Source: Ascidiaceihabitans sp029251465 (lineage in GTDB: Bacteria; Pseudomonadota; Alphaproteobacteria; Rhodobacterales; Rhodobacteraceae). From it: a DNA stretch of 64,000 nt. Below the pieces are notes generated by a model. The model ran no database searches. It worked only from the letters and a program-made list of their open reading frames with translations, and was not told where the DNA came from. Shown here piece after piece: positions 35,825 through 44,177 of the stretch. The stretch spans positions 868,001-932,000 of the forward strand of contig NZ_CP170633.1 in NCBI RefSeq assembly GCF_042932805.1, written 5' to 3'. The translations under genes were made by a program, and so were the position numbers. Every line of letters starts with the position of its first letter. Within the stretch, counting starts at the first letter, position 1.

Positions 35825-36048
35825 ATGCACATTGGGCTGATCGGCGGTATCGGTCCGGCCGCAACGGACTTCTACCACCGCAGCCTGATCAGTCGTGCCA
35901 CACAAGCGGAACGTGACCTGAATTTGACGATGGTCCATGCCGACTCGGCGGCACCGATCTCAACGCGATCTTCGTGGACGGTCAAGCAAGCTTTCCAATC
36001 GTGGATTGCGCAAGCATCCACATCGACGAGATCGCACGACGCATTTGA
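35825..36048 (+). pseudogene. Aspartate/glutamate racemase remnant with internal deletion
   Basis: The first 40 codons (MHIGLIGGIGPAATDFYHRS onward to LTMVHAD) are the N-terminus of an Asp/Glu racemase family protein. From about 35950 the next frame reads GTDLNAIFVDGQASFPIVDC and ASIHIDEIARRI before a TGA at 36046, which is the C-terminus of the same family. The middle (more than 100 codons, with the catalytic cysteine of the first half) is missing and the halves are out of frame, so the gene is dead by deletion. The first frame alone ends at 36052. Confidence 0.8.
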
Positions 36049-36132
36049 ATGATCGCCGTCGTTACTCTCGTCGCCTCATGTTGCACAGAAATCAGACCTG
36101 CGGACAAATCTGCCGTCTATCAAATATCTACT

Positions 36133-36750
36133 TCAGGCAACGACTACAATGTAACTGCACGGCTTGTCCGACCGGTTTTCGAACACACAGTCCTGAGGCT
36201 CGCCCAAAGTCAGGCAATCGTCTGCATCAAGCTCGTTAATCATATTGCCTTCGATGAAATGCAGCGTTCCTTCCAGAACCCAGACCACCTGACCAATAAA
36301 TTCGAATGCGCTGCGCGGGAACGGCACGTGCGCGCCGGGGGGCAGGGTCACTCTGGTGATCTGGGGGGTATGACTGCTCTGCTCTTCTTTGTTCATCACG
36401 GCGTTGATCGGTTCGCGGACATATCCGGTTTCCGGGTCCCGCCATGGGGTGCGGTCTTGGGCCCGCACCAGTCGTTTGTCTAGCTCCACCGAGGCCTCGC
36501 GCAAGAGGGCTGACATGCTGATCTGCAGCGCCCCGGATATCTTGCCCAGAAGCGCTGCTGTCGGACTCGATGTGCCACTTTCGACGCGGTGGATCATGGC
36601 GCGCGAGACACCGGAGCGCTCCGCCATGTCACCGAGCGACCAGGATCGAGCGATGCGTTCAGCCCTAATACGTTCGGCTAGACGTGCCGCATCTTTGTCT
36701 AATATATTAGACTTAGCGATTTTGCTCTGATTCTCGGAAGTGCCCGACAT
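36133..36750 (-). CDS. XRE-family regulator with C-terminal cupin domain
   Basis: A 205-residue regulator: an N-terminal helix-turn-helix (about residues 20-75, LAERIRAERIARSWSLGDMA, ERSGVSRAMIHRVESGTSSP) and a C-terminal cupin (about 125-205, LPPGAHVPFPRSAFEFIGQV, VWVLEGTLHFIEG) that would bind a small effector. It is divergent from an acetyltransferase gene whose ATG overlaps its own start codon, so it probably represses that gene and the following exporter. A start 16 codons upstream would extend deep into the acetyltransferase frame and is rejected. Confidence 0.85.
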   Translation of the reverse strand: MSGTSENQSKIAKSNILDKDAARLAERIRAERIARSWSLGDMAERSGVSRAMIHRVESGTSSPTAALLGKISGALQISMSALLREASVELDKRLVRAQDRTPWRDPETGYVREPINAVMNKEEQSSHTPQITRVTLPPGAHVPFPRSAFEFIGQVVWVLEGTLHFIEGNMINELDADDCLTLGEPQDCVFENRSDKPCSYIVVVA

Positions 36751-37270
36751 GAATATCCTCGATGCGAAAGAAAACGATCTTGCCGCCATTCTCGACATTT
36801 ACAATGAAGCCGTTGCCAATACGACCGCGATCTGGAACGAGATGAAGGTCGATCTCGCGAACCGTCATGACTGGCTTCGCCAGCGTCGGAAACAGGGTTA
36901 TCCGGTCCTGGTCGCCCAGAACCATGATGGACACGCGATCGGCTATGCCAGCTTCGGGGATTGGCGTGCTTGGGATGGCTATCGCTTCACAGTCGAACAT
37001 TCCGTCTATGTCCACAAGGATCACCGTGGGAAAGGCGTGGCTAATCTTCTCCTTCCAGCACTGATTGAGCGCGCGAGTGAGATGGGCAAGCATGTGATGG
37101 TCGCGGGGATTGAAGGCTCGAACGATGCCTCAATCCACCTTCATGCGCGTCATGGATTTGAAGAAGTGGGCCGGATGCGCGAAGTCGGCGCGAAATTCGG
37201 TCGCTGGCTCGATCTCGTGTTCATGCAGCTTTCGCTTGATGGACGCACGAATCCCGGTTCCGGTATATGA
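36749..37270 (+). CDS. GNAT acetyltransferase, phosphinothricin-N-acetyltransferase-like
   Basis: A 173-residue N-acetyltransferase. ILDIYNEAVANTTAIWNEMK, VLVAQNHDGHAIGYASFGDW, the acetyl-CoA loop VHKDHRGKGVANLLLPALIE and FEEVGRMREVGAKFGRWLDL are the standard pattern of the PAT/Bar-like group that acetylates phosphinothricin or methionine sulfone/sulfoximine-type compounds. The real substrate is not known. ATG at 36749 overlaps the divergent regulator start by two bases; the exporter gene overlaps its stop. Confidence 0.88.
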   Translation: MNILDAKENDLAAILDIYNEAVANTTAIWNEMKVDLANRHDWLRQRRKQGYPVLVAQNHDGHAIGYASFGDWRAWDGYRFTVEHSVYVHKDHRGKGVANLLLPALIERASEMGKHVMVAGIEGSNDASIHLHARHGFEEVGRMREVGAKFGRWLDLVFMQLSLDGRTNPGSGI

Positions 37271-37704
37271 ACTGGCTGGTAACAGCGATCCTGCTGGTTG
37301 CGGGAGGTGCGGGGCTGGTGATCCAGAACGTGTTCATGCTTCAGGCTCGCACCCTGTCAGGGTCGATCTGGGCGGCACTGTGGCTCAACTCTCTGATCGG
37401 TCTGACATTACTGACCGCGATTGTACTGGCGAGTGACGGCATCCGGCCCTTCGCGCGGCTCGCGAGCGCACCGGCATTGTGGTTCCTCATTCCGGGTATT
37501 CTCGGCACGCTCTACGTGCTGGCAAGTCTGCGAGGATATGTGCAGTTTGGCGCGAGCATCACTGTTGGAACGCTCGTGGCCAGCCAGCTGACCGCCGGTC
37601 TCTTCTTCGATTTTTGGCGAAGCGGGTCTCTCACATGGTCCGCCGGTCTTGGCGTCGTTTTTCTAATCGTTGGCGCAACCCTCGTTGCAAGAAGCGCTGG
37701 CTGA
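37267..37704 (+). CDS. Small DMT transporter (YdcZ/DMT half-size)
   Basis: A 145-residue membrane protein with five hydrophobic helices, one EamA-like half (ILLVAGGAGLVIQNVFMLQA, ALWLNSLIGLTLLTAIVLAS, WFLIPGILGTLYVLASLRGY, AQFGASITVGTLVASQLTAG-like region, GLGVVFLIVGATLVAR). Half-size members act as dimers. It overlaps the acetyltransferase stop (ATGA), so the two genes form a translationally coupled pair, fitting a detoxification-export module under the XRE-cupin regulator. Confidence 0.85.
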   Translation: MNWLVTAILLVAGGAGLVIQNVFMLQARTLSGSIWAALWLNSLIGLTLLTAIVLASDGIRPFARLASAPALWFLIPGILGTLYVLASLRGYVQFGASITVGTLVASQLTAGLFFDFWRSGSLTWSAGLGVVFLIVGATLVARSAG

Positions 37705-37972
37705 TGAACCATGGAAATCTCATAAACCTGCTCCCCCTTTATCATCCGACGGGTGCGGATAGCATCGCCGCACATACAGCAAATTGTCTGGGCGCTGACC
37801 GGGGTGACGACGTGACACTGATTGAAATCACAGCCATCGCTGCACAACTTGAAAGCCGACCTTCGAACAACCCGCAGCATCGGTCGAAAAGGGCTCAGCG
37901 CTGCCGTAGAAAGTATCAAACGATCAAGACCGCTTCGAGGTGACGAACGGCTCCTACCTTTCGTCAAGGTTC

Positions 37973-38604
37973 TTAGATGTCGATCCGTTCAGCTATACTC
38001 AGGGCGTCTTCCAATTCGACCCCAGACATCTGACAGTGCTATCAACTTTTGTGTGGCCAAGCAAAAGTTGAACGGCACGCAGGTTGCCTGTTTTGCAATA
38101 GATTTCCGCCACCTTTGTTCGGCGCATAGAATGCGTGCCATAGCCACTTGGTTCCAACCCAATAGAAACAACCCAGTCCCGAACCAGCCGCCCATACTGG
38201 CGTGTTGATATGTGAGGGCGATCATGAAAACGGCTGGGAAACATGGACTGGCATCCCATCATCTCAGGAGACTTGATCCAGTTGGTCACAGTTTTTCGCG
38301 TGTTTTCAGCCAGTTCAAACTGGACGGGCTTGTTGGTTTTACTTTGAACGACGGACACTCTTTCACGAATTCTGTCGTCCATGAGTAGGTCAATAACCTT
38401 CAGTGACACCAAGTCGCAACCGCGTAACTTGCTGTCTATTGCGACGTTGAACAATGCGAGATCGCGGAGATTACCCGCGAGTTCGAGGCGAGCGCGGATG
38501 GCCCAGACCTGCTTTGGTAGCAGCGGGCGTTTTTGCCCAACGAGGCTACCCTTATTCCAGGTTCTTCGTTTTGGGGTGACAGCGGGAAGTTGAACTCTTG
38601 GCAT
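37973..38604 (-). pseudogene. Tyrosine recombinase/integrase, frameshifted and lacking the catalytic Tyr
   Basis: About 210 codons of a short site-specific integrase. The Arg of KLRGCDLVSL, HxxR as THSMRRTK and the His of LLLGHTK are present. The active-site tyrosine expected in TVRYLG is Cys here (TGT codon, plus-strand 38026-38028), and a G is missing from the following G run (38020-38023), so the frame closes at 37999 instead of continuing GVELEDALSIAERIDI to the TAA at 37973. Both lesions mark it as dead. Start ATG at 38604 (MPRVQLPAV). Remnant of an element near tRNA-Leu. Confidence 0.8.
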
Positions 38605-39017
38605 GATTTGCCCTCCATCCAACCCTCCCGCCCAATCATCAACACAGCGCTGACGACGTATTATAGCCTGAATACTAATGACGGCTTCGCCGCTGGCGCG
38701 TCATCACGTGTTTCTGCGAAAGCAAAAGGCGGCTTCGAGCCCAACGTGTGAATCCGTATTTTGTGCTGCGTGCGCTCGCAGCGGTGGAAATGCCGCGTGA
38801 GCGAGAAAATACGTGCTGCCGCGCAGCGGGAAAACCGGCCATTCATGTAGGCCCCAGCGAAGATCAGCCGTCGGATCTGCAGGTTGCAGACGAAGTAGAC
38901 CTGAGCACATGCGAAGGCTTTGGGTCGGTGACAGGTTGTCTTTTCGAACAGCATTCCTTCGTCATGCGTGGCGCATGCTTGTGAACGCCATCGCATCGCG
39001 ACCGGGCGGCTTGGCCC
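38605..39017. other. Intergenic stretch between integrase remnant and regulator, no gene recognised
   Basis: About 413 bases. Open frames on both strands lack family patterns or ribosome sites, and their composition (many Arg/Cys/Ser) is that of non-coding GC-rich DNA. Possibly decayed accessory sequence. Confidence 0.5.
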
Positions 39018-40952
39018 CTAGATTTCCCACTCGGCATCGGAGATGCGAAGCGCTTTGATCCTTGAGTAGACCGTTGTTGGCGCAAGCTCCAAAAGGCGGG
39101 CCGCTCCGGTTGGACCCGACACTTTGCCCTGTGACCGGCGCATGCACTTGATGAGATTGTCCCGCTCAAGACGCTTCAGATCAGTATTAGATATAATGTC
39201 CTCTTTATCGTCGAACTTTGCTGCAAGACCTGACTGGAACTCTATTCGCAGTTTTCCGCCTTGCGCCAAAATCGCAGCACGCTCAATCACGTTTTCCAAC
39301 TCGCGGACATTGCCGGGCCAATTATAGGCCACAAGCGCTTCGATATTCGCTTTGGATATCCGCGGTAACGGCAGGCGCAACCTGCTGGATGCGCGTTCCA
39401 AAAAGTGTTGAGCCAGAAACGGGATGTCTTCGGGGCGGTCCTTTAAGGCATCGCAGTGAATCGGGATAACGCCCAATTCAAAAAATAAAGCTTGGCTAAA
39501 TCGTTCGGCACGGGCTTCTGCGGCAAGGTCACGGACAGTCGTCGATACGATCCGAAGCGATACGGGCGTGTCATAAGTGTCCCCGATGCGCCTGAATGCC
39601 CCTTCCTTAAGGACTGCAATCAGCTTGGCCTGAAATGCCTTTGGCAAATCTGAAACCTCGTCTAGATGCAGTGTCCCGTTATTGGCCAGTGCCAGCTTGC
39701 CGGTGGTGTCGCGCACCGCTCCGCGAAACGCTCCGCGCCGATAACCGAACATCTCCGCTTCAAGGTTTCGAGTTGGGATGTCGGAACAATTTACGCGTAC
39801 CAATGGCCGTTTGGCCAGATTGCTCGCCTCGTGAATAGCGCTAACGGTCAGGCCTTTTCCCGTGCCAGACGCCCCTGAAATCAGGACATTCGTCTGTGTG
39901 CGCGCGACCAAATCAATCTGAGTGTTAAGGTTTCGGATAGAGGCGGACTGGCCGATAATCCCCGCATGCGATCTGACACTGCGTATCTCTTTCAGCAAGT
40001 AATCGTTCTCTTGTTCGAGCTGGAAGCGCAGCTTTTCTACTTCTTCTAAGGCTCCGTGTAGCCTTTTTTCATTTTCTTTGCGTTCGGTCACGTCGCGAAA
40101 AATGACGACCGCACCCGCCAACACTCCTTGATCGTAAATCGGCGTCGAGACGTATTCGACCAAGATTGGTTTACCGTCTTTTCGCCAGAATGCGTCGTCA
40201 TCGACCCGCACGGTCTTATCGTGCCTGAACGAGTCGTAGATTGGGCAATCATGGGCATGAAATCGATCCCCATTCAGGTGGTGGTGGTGGATGATCTGGT
40301 GCAAATCCTGCCCAATCAGATCGTCCGCGTTCCAGCCCAGCATCTCTTGGGCGGCACGATTGACGAAAGTCGCTTTGCCTTCGGCGTTGATCCCGTAGAT
40401 ACCTTCACCTGCAGCCTCAAGGATCAAATGGTTCTGGGCCTCCATCTCGCGGAAAAAGCTGTGGATATTCTGCCATTGCATCAAACCTGCACGGTGTTGG
40501 GCTTCCTGTTCTGCCAGATGATTGTGCCGTTCTTGGGCATTAAGGTCCAAAAAGCTTAGCATCACTTGATTGTCCGACACACGGGTTCCAAATGTTTGCA
40601 AGCGCAGCTGTTGGCTATTGACGCGCTCAAACAAGAGGGTGGCGGTGGTGTAGCGCCCAAAGTGAAGTACGGCCTCAAGGAAGACAGCCATTTCAGCGGG
40701 AGGCGATTGCAGCACTGCACCAAGCGATACGGCGGTGAGATCTGCGGCGAACAAGCGCGAAGCCTCGCAATTATGTGAAACGATATCCCCGTGACGGGCT
40801 TCGATAATAAAAGCCGCAAGCGGGTGATTTTCGAGCGTGAGTGAAATGTCAGAATCAAGGGCCATGCGATCAGAAGGCGCGAAGATTCGTGTTAAAGCGA
40901 CTACCAGATTTCGTAAATTACGAAATATCGTGCTGTCTGCGTAATTTTTCAT
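39018..40952 (-). CDS. NtrC-type AAA+ transcriptional activator with PAS domain, degenerate
   Basis: A 644-residue regulator: PAS-like N-terminus, coiled linker, a second PAS (about 172-290, with HDCPIYDSFRHDKTVRVDDD and FWRKDGKPILVEY), an AAA+ domain (about 332-570) and a Fis-type HTH (about 597-637). Walker A GASGTGKG (360-367) and Walker B LHLDEV (428-433) are present. The GAFTGA loop is GAFRGA (407-412), and both arginine-finger positions are replaced (FSQALFFEL at 485-493 for FREDLYYRL). It is divergent from the sigma-54-type operon it probably controls. A start at 40864 (MALDSDISL) is possible and would free the dyad at 40908 for DNA binding. Confidence 0.85.
   Translation of the reverse strand: MKNYADSTIFRNLRNLVVALTRIFAPSDRMALDSDISLTLENHPLAAFIIEARHGDIVSHNCEASRLFAADLTAVSLGAVLQSPPAEMAVFLEAVLHFGRYTTATLLFERVNSQQLRLQTFGTRVSDNQVMLSFLDLNAQERHNHLAEQEAQHRAGLMQWQNIHSFFREMEAQNHLILEAAGEGIYGINAEGKATFVNRAAQEMLGWNADDLIGQDLHQIIHHHHLNGDRFHAHDCPIYDSFRHDKTVRVDDDAFWRKDGKPILVEYVSTPIYDQGVLAGAVVIFRDVTERKENEKRLHGALEEVEKLRFQLEQENDYLLKEIRSVRSHAGIIGQSASIRNLNTQIDLVARTQTNVLISGASGTGKGLTVSAIHEASNLAKRPLVRVNCSDIPTRNLEAEMFGYRRGAFRGAVRDTTGKLALANNGTLHLDEVSDLPKAFQAKLIAVLKEGAFRRIGDTYDTPVSLRIVSTTVRDLAAEARAERFSQALFFELGVIPIHCDALKDRPEDIPFLAQHFLERASSRLRLPLPRISKANIEALVAYNWPGNVRELENVIERAAILAQGGKLRIEFQSGLAAKFDDKEDIISNTDLKRLERDNLIKCMRRSQGKVSGPTGAARLLELAPTTVYSRIKALRISDAEWEI
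40908..40926. promoter_or_regulatory. Perfect 9-1-9 palindrome, candidate enhancer site
   Basis: ATTTCGTAAATTACGAAAT is a perfect inverted repeat centred about 117 bases above the transcription start predicted from the -24/-12 promoter, the usual distance for an activator site of the NtrC type. It overlaps the 5' codons of the divergent activator gene if the ATG at 40952 is used. Confidence 0.55.
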
Positions 40953-41007
40953 CAATTATTTCAGCATGTTGTTGATTTTAGACACCCCAAAAACCGTCTT
41001 AAGGGCG

Positions 41008-41023
41008 CGGCACCCTCATGGCA
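41008..41023 (+). promoter_or_regulatory. Sigma-54 (-24/-12) promoter of the 12-gene operon
   Basis: CGGCACCCTCATGGCA matches the consensus TGGCAC-N5-TTGCA: GG at 41009-41010 and GC at 41021-41022 are exactly 12 bases apart. The predicted start near 41033 leaves a leader of about 22 bases, including GGGGG as ribosome site, before the ATG at 41056. Confidence 0.7.
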
Positions 41024-41055
41024 TCCTCATCCCAAATCAACTCATGGGGGTCATC

Positions 41056-42432
41056 ATGACAGTCAAAAGTCTCGGCAATCCGTTCTCAAAAGACACCGAC
41101 CTGCGCCACGGTCAAAGCTGCACATGCGAAGGCTGCAAAGCGTCGAACGCATCACAGGGCACGCAAATGTCCAGCGAAGAGATGCTGGAAAAAGCCGTCG
41201 AAAGCGCGATCGTGCGTTCCGTGTTCGGGCACAGCGACATCGGGCGTCGTTCTTTCATGGGGATGGTTGGCGGCACGACAGCCGCAGCCGCCCTTGCGTC
41301 CGTGTTTCCGATAAACGAAGCCAAGGCCGCAATTCTCGACAATCTTGGGCCGCCAGAGAAAACTGATCTCAACATCGGGTTCGTCCCGATCACCTGTGCG
41401 ACGCCGATCATCATGGCTCAGCCACTTGGGTTCTATGAACGTTACGGGTTGAACGCGCAGGTTATCAAAACCGCAGGCTGGGCCGTTGCCCGTGACAAGT
41501 CGTTGTCTGGTGAATATGACGCCTCTCACATGCTGACACCAATGCCTTTGGCGATGACGCTTGGGGCGGGTTCAGTCGCTGAACCCTACATTATGCCCGC
41601 AGTCGAAAACATCAACGGTCAGGCGATTGTTTTGGCCAATCAGCACATGGACAAGCGTGACCCCAAACAATGGAAAGGCTTCACCTTTGGTGTGCCATTT
41701 GAATATTCCATGCACAACTTCCTACTGCGCTACTACGTGGCCGAATTTGGTCTGGACCCAGATGTCGATATCCAGATCCGCGTTGTGCCGCCGCCTGAAA
41801 TGGTTGCGAACCTGCGGGCTGGAAACCTTGATGGCTATCTGTCGCCAGACCCGTTCAACCAGCGTGCAGTATATGAAGGTATCGGGTTCATTCACATCCT
41901 GACTAAAGAAATATGGGAAGGTCATCCATGCTGTGCTTTTGCTGCGCCATTGTCTTTCGCGACCGAATTGCCAAATACCTACGGCGCTTTGCTCAAGTCG
42001 ATCATTGACGCGACACAGTACGCGTCCAACCCTGACAACCGCATTGAGATATCGGAGGCGATTGCACCGACCAATTACCTCAACCAACCCGTGACCGTTA
42101 TCCAGCAAGTCCTAACTGGCACCTATGCGGACGGTTTGGGCGAAGTGCAGCGTGTGCCGGACCGCATCGATTTTGACCCCTTCCCGTGGCAATCCATGGG
42201 CGTGTGGATTCTGACGCAGATGAAGCGTTGGGGCTATATTGAGGGCGATGTGGATTACAAAGGGGTGGCCGAACAGGTGTATCTGGCATCAGACGCGCGC
42301 AAGGTCATGACTGATCTTGGCTACGATGCCCCTACGGACAACTACAAATCGCATATGATCATGGGCAAAACCTTTGATCCGGCGAAACCAGAAGCCTATG
42401 TCGAAAGCTTTGCCATCAAAGCAGGCGACTGA
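41056..42432 (+). CDS. ABC transporter substrate-binding protein, NrtA/CmpA-like, Tat-exported (system 1)
   Basis: A 458-residue receptor. After an unusual 60-residue cysteine-bearing leader (SCTCEGC, Cys22, 24, 27) comes a Tat signal, GRRSFMGMVGGTTAAAALAS, then a two-lobed NrtA/CmpA/SsuA-type fold (LNIGFVPITCATPIIMAQPL, FGVPFEYSMHNFLLRYY, VVPPPEMVANLRAGNLDGYL). IWEGHPCCAFAAP has a Cys pair where nitrate/bicarbonate binders usually have other residues. Ligand likely cyanate or a small N/S anion, from the cyanase downstream. ATG at 41056 follows GGGGG by five bases. First gene of the operon. Confidence 0.88.
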   Translation: MTVKSLGNPFSKDTDLRHGQSCTCEGCKASNASQGTQMSSEEMLEKAVESAIVRSVFGHSDIGRRSFMGMVGGTTAAAALASVFPINEAKAAILDNLGPPEKTDLNIGFVPITCATPIIMAQPLGFYERYGLNAQVIKTAGWAVARDKSLSGEYDASHMLTPMPLAMTLGAGSVAEPYIMPAVENINGQAIVLANQHMDKRDPKQWKGFTFGVPFEYSMHNFLLRYYVAEFGLDPDVDIQIRVVPPPEMVANLRAGNLDGYLSPDPFNQRAVYEGIGFIHILTKEIWEGHPCCAFAAPLSFATELPNTYGALLKSIIDATQYASNPDNRIEISEAIAPTNYLNQPVTVIQQVLTGTYADGLGEVQRVPDRIDFDPFPWQSMGVWILTQMKRWGYIEGDVDYKGVAEQVYLASDARKVMTDLGYDAPTDNYKSHMIMGKTFDPAKPEAYVESFAIKAGD

Positions 42433-43268
42433 TGGATTTGTTGTCAGAAAACAAGCGGGCCGCGATTTGGTCGATTGCCTTGCTGGTTGTTGGGCTGTTG
42501 GTGTGGGAGTTTTCGATCACTGCACAAACGCTGAACACTGGCGAGTTGACCGAATACGAATTGCTGACAGGGGCGGGCACGGCAAAAGCAGGCGTGCCGC
42601 CCCCCAGTGAAGTTGCGGTTAAGGCATGGCAGGAATTGTCGAACCCGTTTTATGACGCAGGACCTAACGATAAAGGCATCGGCATCCAAATCGGTTACTC
42701 GATCTACCGTGTTCTGACGGGCTATTTTTTGGCAGCAATCATCGCGATCCCGCTTGGCTTTCTGATCGGCATGTCCACGGTGGCGTATAAGGCACTGAAC
42801 CCGTTCATTCAGGTTCTGCGGCCTATTTCGCCGCTCGCTTGGATGCCGCTGGCCTTGTTCATCATCCAAGATTCCGAGGCCTCGGCGATTTTTGTGATCT
42901 TCATCTGTTCCATCTGGCCGATGCTGCTGAACACCGCGTTTGGTGTGGCAGGTGTGCGGGAAGACTGGGTCAACGTGGCGCGCACCCATGAACTTGGGGC
43001 GATCAAAACGGCCTTTACCGTGGTTCTACCCGCTGCCGCGCCCACCATCGTTACAGGTATGCGGATTTCGATCGGCATCGCATGGTTGGTCATTGTGGCG
43101 GCAGAGATGCTCGTCGGGGGCACTGGCATTGGCTATTACGTCTGGAACGAGTGGAACAACCTCGACCTGACCTCAGTCATCTTTTCAATTCTCATGATCG
43201 GCGTCGTCGGCATGTTGTTGGATGCGGCCTTTGGCCTGCTCCAGCGACGCGTCGCCTACACCGAATAA
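42432..43268 (+). CDS. ABC transporter permease, NrtB/SsuC-like (system 1)
   Basis: A 278-residue inner-membrane permease with an N-terminal helix (about 12-30) and five or six core helices. The EAA loop region reads NVARTHELGAIKTAFTVVLPAAAPTIVTGM in parts, and GIAWLVIVAAEMLVGGTGIGYYVW is the typical end of NrtB/SsuC permeases. TGATG overlap with the binding-protein gene means coupled translation. It works with the ATPase that follows ten bases later. Confidence 0.92.
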   Translation: MDLLSENKRAAIWSIALLVVGLLVWEFSITAQTLNTGELTEYELLTGAGTAKAGVPPPSEVAVKAWQELSNPFYDAGPNDKGIGIQIGYSIYRVLTGYFLAAIIAIPLGFLIGMSTVAYKALNPFIQVLRPISPLAWMPLALFIIQDSEASAIFVIFICSIWPMLLNTAFGVAGVREDWVNVARTHELGAIKTAFTVVLPAAAPTIVTGMRISIGIAWLVIVAAEMLVGGTGIGYYVWNEWNNLDLTSVIFSILMIGVVGMLLDAAFGLLQRRVAYTE

Positions 43269-43277
43269 GGCAGGCCA

Positions 43278-44177
43278 ATGGCAAATTCATTTCTAAGTAT
43301 TGAAAAGCTCACCCAGAAATATCCCGATGGCAAAGGCGGCGAATTCACGGTTTTTGAAAACGCCAGCTTTGGGATTGAGAAGGGAGAATTCGTCTGCATC
43401 CTTGGCCATTCGGGCTGCGGAAAATCCACAATCATGAACATCCTTGCGGGGCTGTCAGACCCGACAAGTGGCGTGGTCAAAATGGACGGTTACTCAGTTT
43501 CGGGGCCAAGTCTTGATCGCGGCGTGGTGTTTCAGAACTACTCCCTTCTCCCATGGCTGACCGCATTGAAGAACGTCACATTCGGGGTCGCCGCGCGCTT
43601 CCCTGACTGGACCAAGCAGCAAGTCGAAGAACATTCGATCGCGTTCCTCGACAAGGTCGGATTGTCCGGTGACGCTATATATCGCAAGCCAAGCCAGCTG
43701 TCCGGCGGTATGCGCCAGCGCGTATCGATCGCGCGCGCCTTTGCGAACGAACCGAAATTACTGCTGCTTGATGAACCCTTCGGTGCGCTTGATGCGCTGA
43801 CACGGGGCACCATTCAAGAAGAGCTGTTGAAGGTCTGGAGCGGGACGGATCAGACCGTCTTTATGATCACTCATGACATCGACGAGGCGATCCTGCTCGC
43901 CGACCGTATTCTGTTGATGACGAACGGACCACTGGCGCGCGTGGCCGAAAGTGTCGAGATCACAATTCCACGACCACGCACACGGACTGACATAGTGGAA
44001 CACCCGAACTACTACGCGATCCGAAATCATCTGGTGCAGTTCCTTGGTAAACGCTCTGCCGAATTGGCAGGGAAACCCAATGAAGCGAGCGCAACCCATT
44101 CGCCAAAAAAGATCCGCATCGACAAAACCGAAACTGCGGAAAGCGATAAGCCGTTGCTGCAGGCGGTAAAGACATGA
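43278..44177 (+). CDS. ABC transporter ATP-binding protein, NrtD/SsuB-like (system 1)
   Basis: A 299-residue ATPase with Walker A GHSGCGKST (about 42-50), Q-loop VFQNYSLLPWLTALKNV, signature LSGGMRQRVSIARAFA and Walker B LLLLDEPFGALDALTR, the nitrate/taurine-type pattern. About 45 extra residues at the C-terminus (rich in Lys, Glu, Ala) are beyond the usual end. Four-base overlap with the following DUF1348 gene. Confidence 0.93.
   Translation: MANSFLSIEKLTQKYPDGKGGEFTVFENASFGIEKGEFVCILGHSGCGKSTIMNILAGLSDPTSGVVKMDGYSVSGPSLDRGVVFQNYSLLPWLTALKNVTFGVAARFPDWTKQQVEEHSIAFLDKVGLSGDAIYRKPSQLSGGMRQRVSIARAFANEPKLLLLDEPFGALDALTRGTIQEELLKVWSGTDQTVFMITHDIDEAILLADRILLMTNGPLARVAESVEITIPRPRTRTDIVEHPNYYAIRNHLVQFLGKRSAELAGKPNEASATHSPKKIRIDKTETAESDKPLLQAVKT

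Noticed and set aside
37704..37943. Open frame of about 79 codons overlapping the end of the small transporter gene
   Set aside because: Starts with plausible ATG but the protein has no recognisable pattern, and the region resembles scattered intergenic repeat sequence next to the integrase remnant.
35382..39017. Intact prophage or integrative element beside tRNA-Leu
   Set aside because: Only a broken integrase and a deleted racemase are present; no structural, replication or excision genes.
40966..41055. Longer N-terminus for the first binding protein of the operon
   Set aside because: It would include the -24/-12 promoter in the coding sequence; ATG at 41056 has a good ribosome site and begins the family-like leader.
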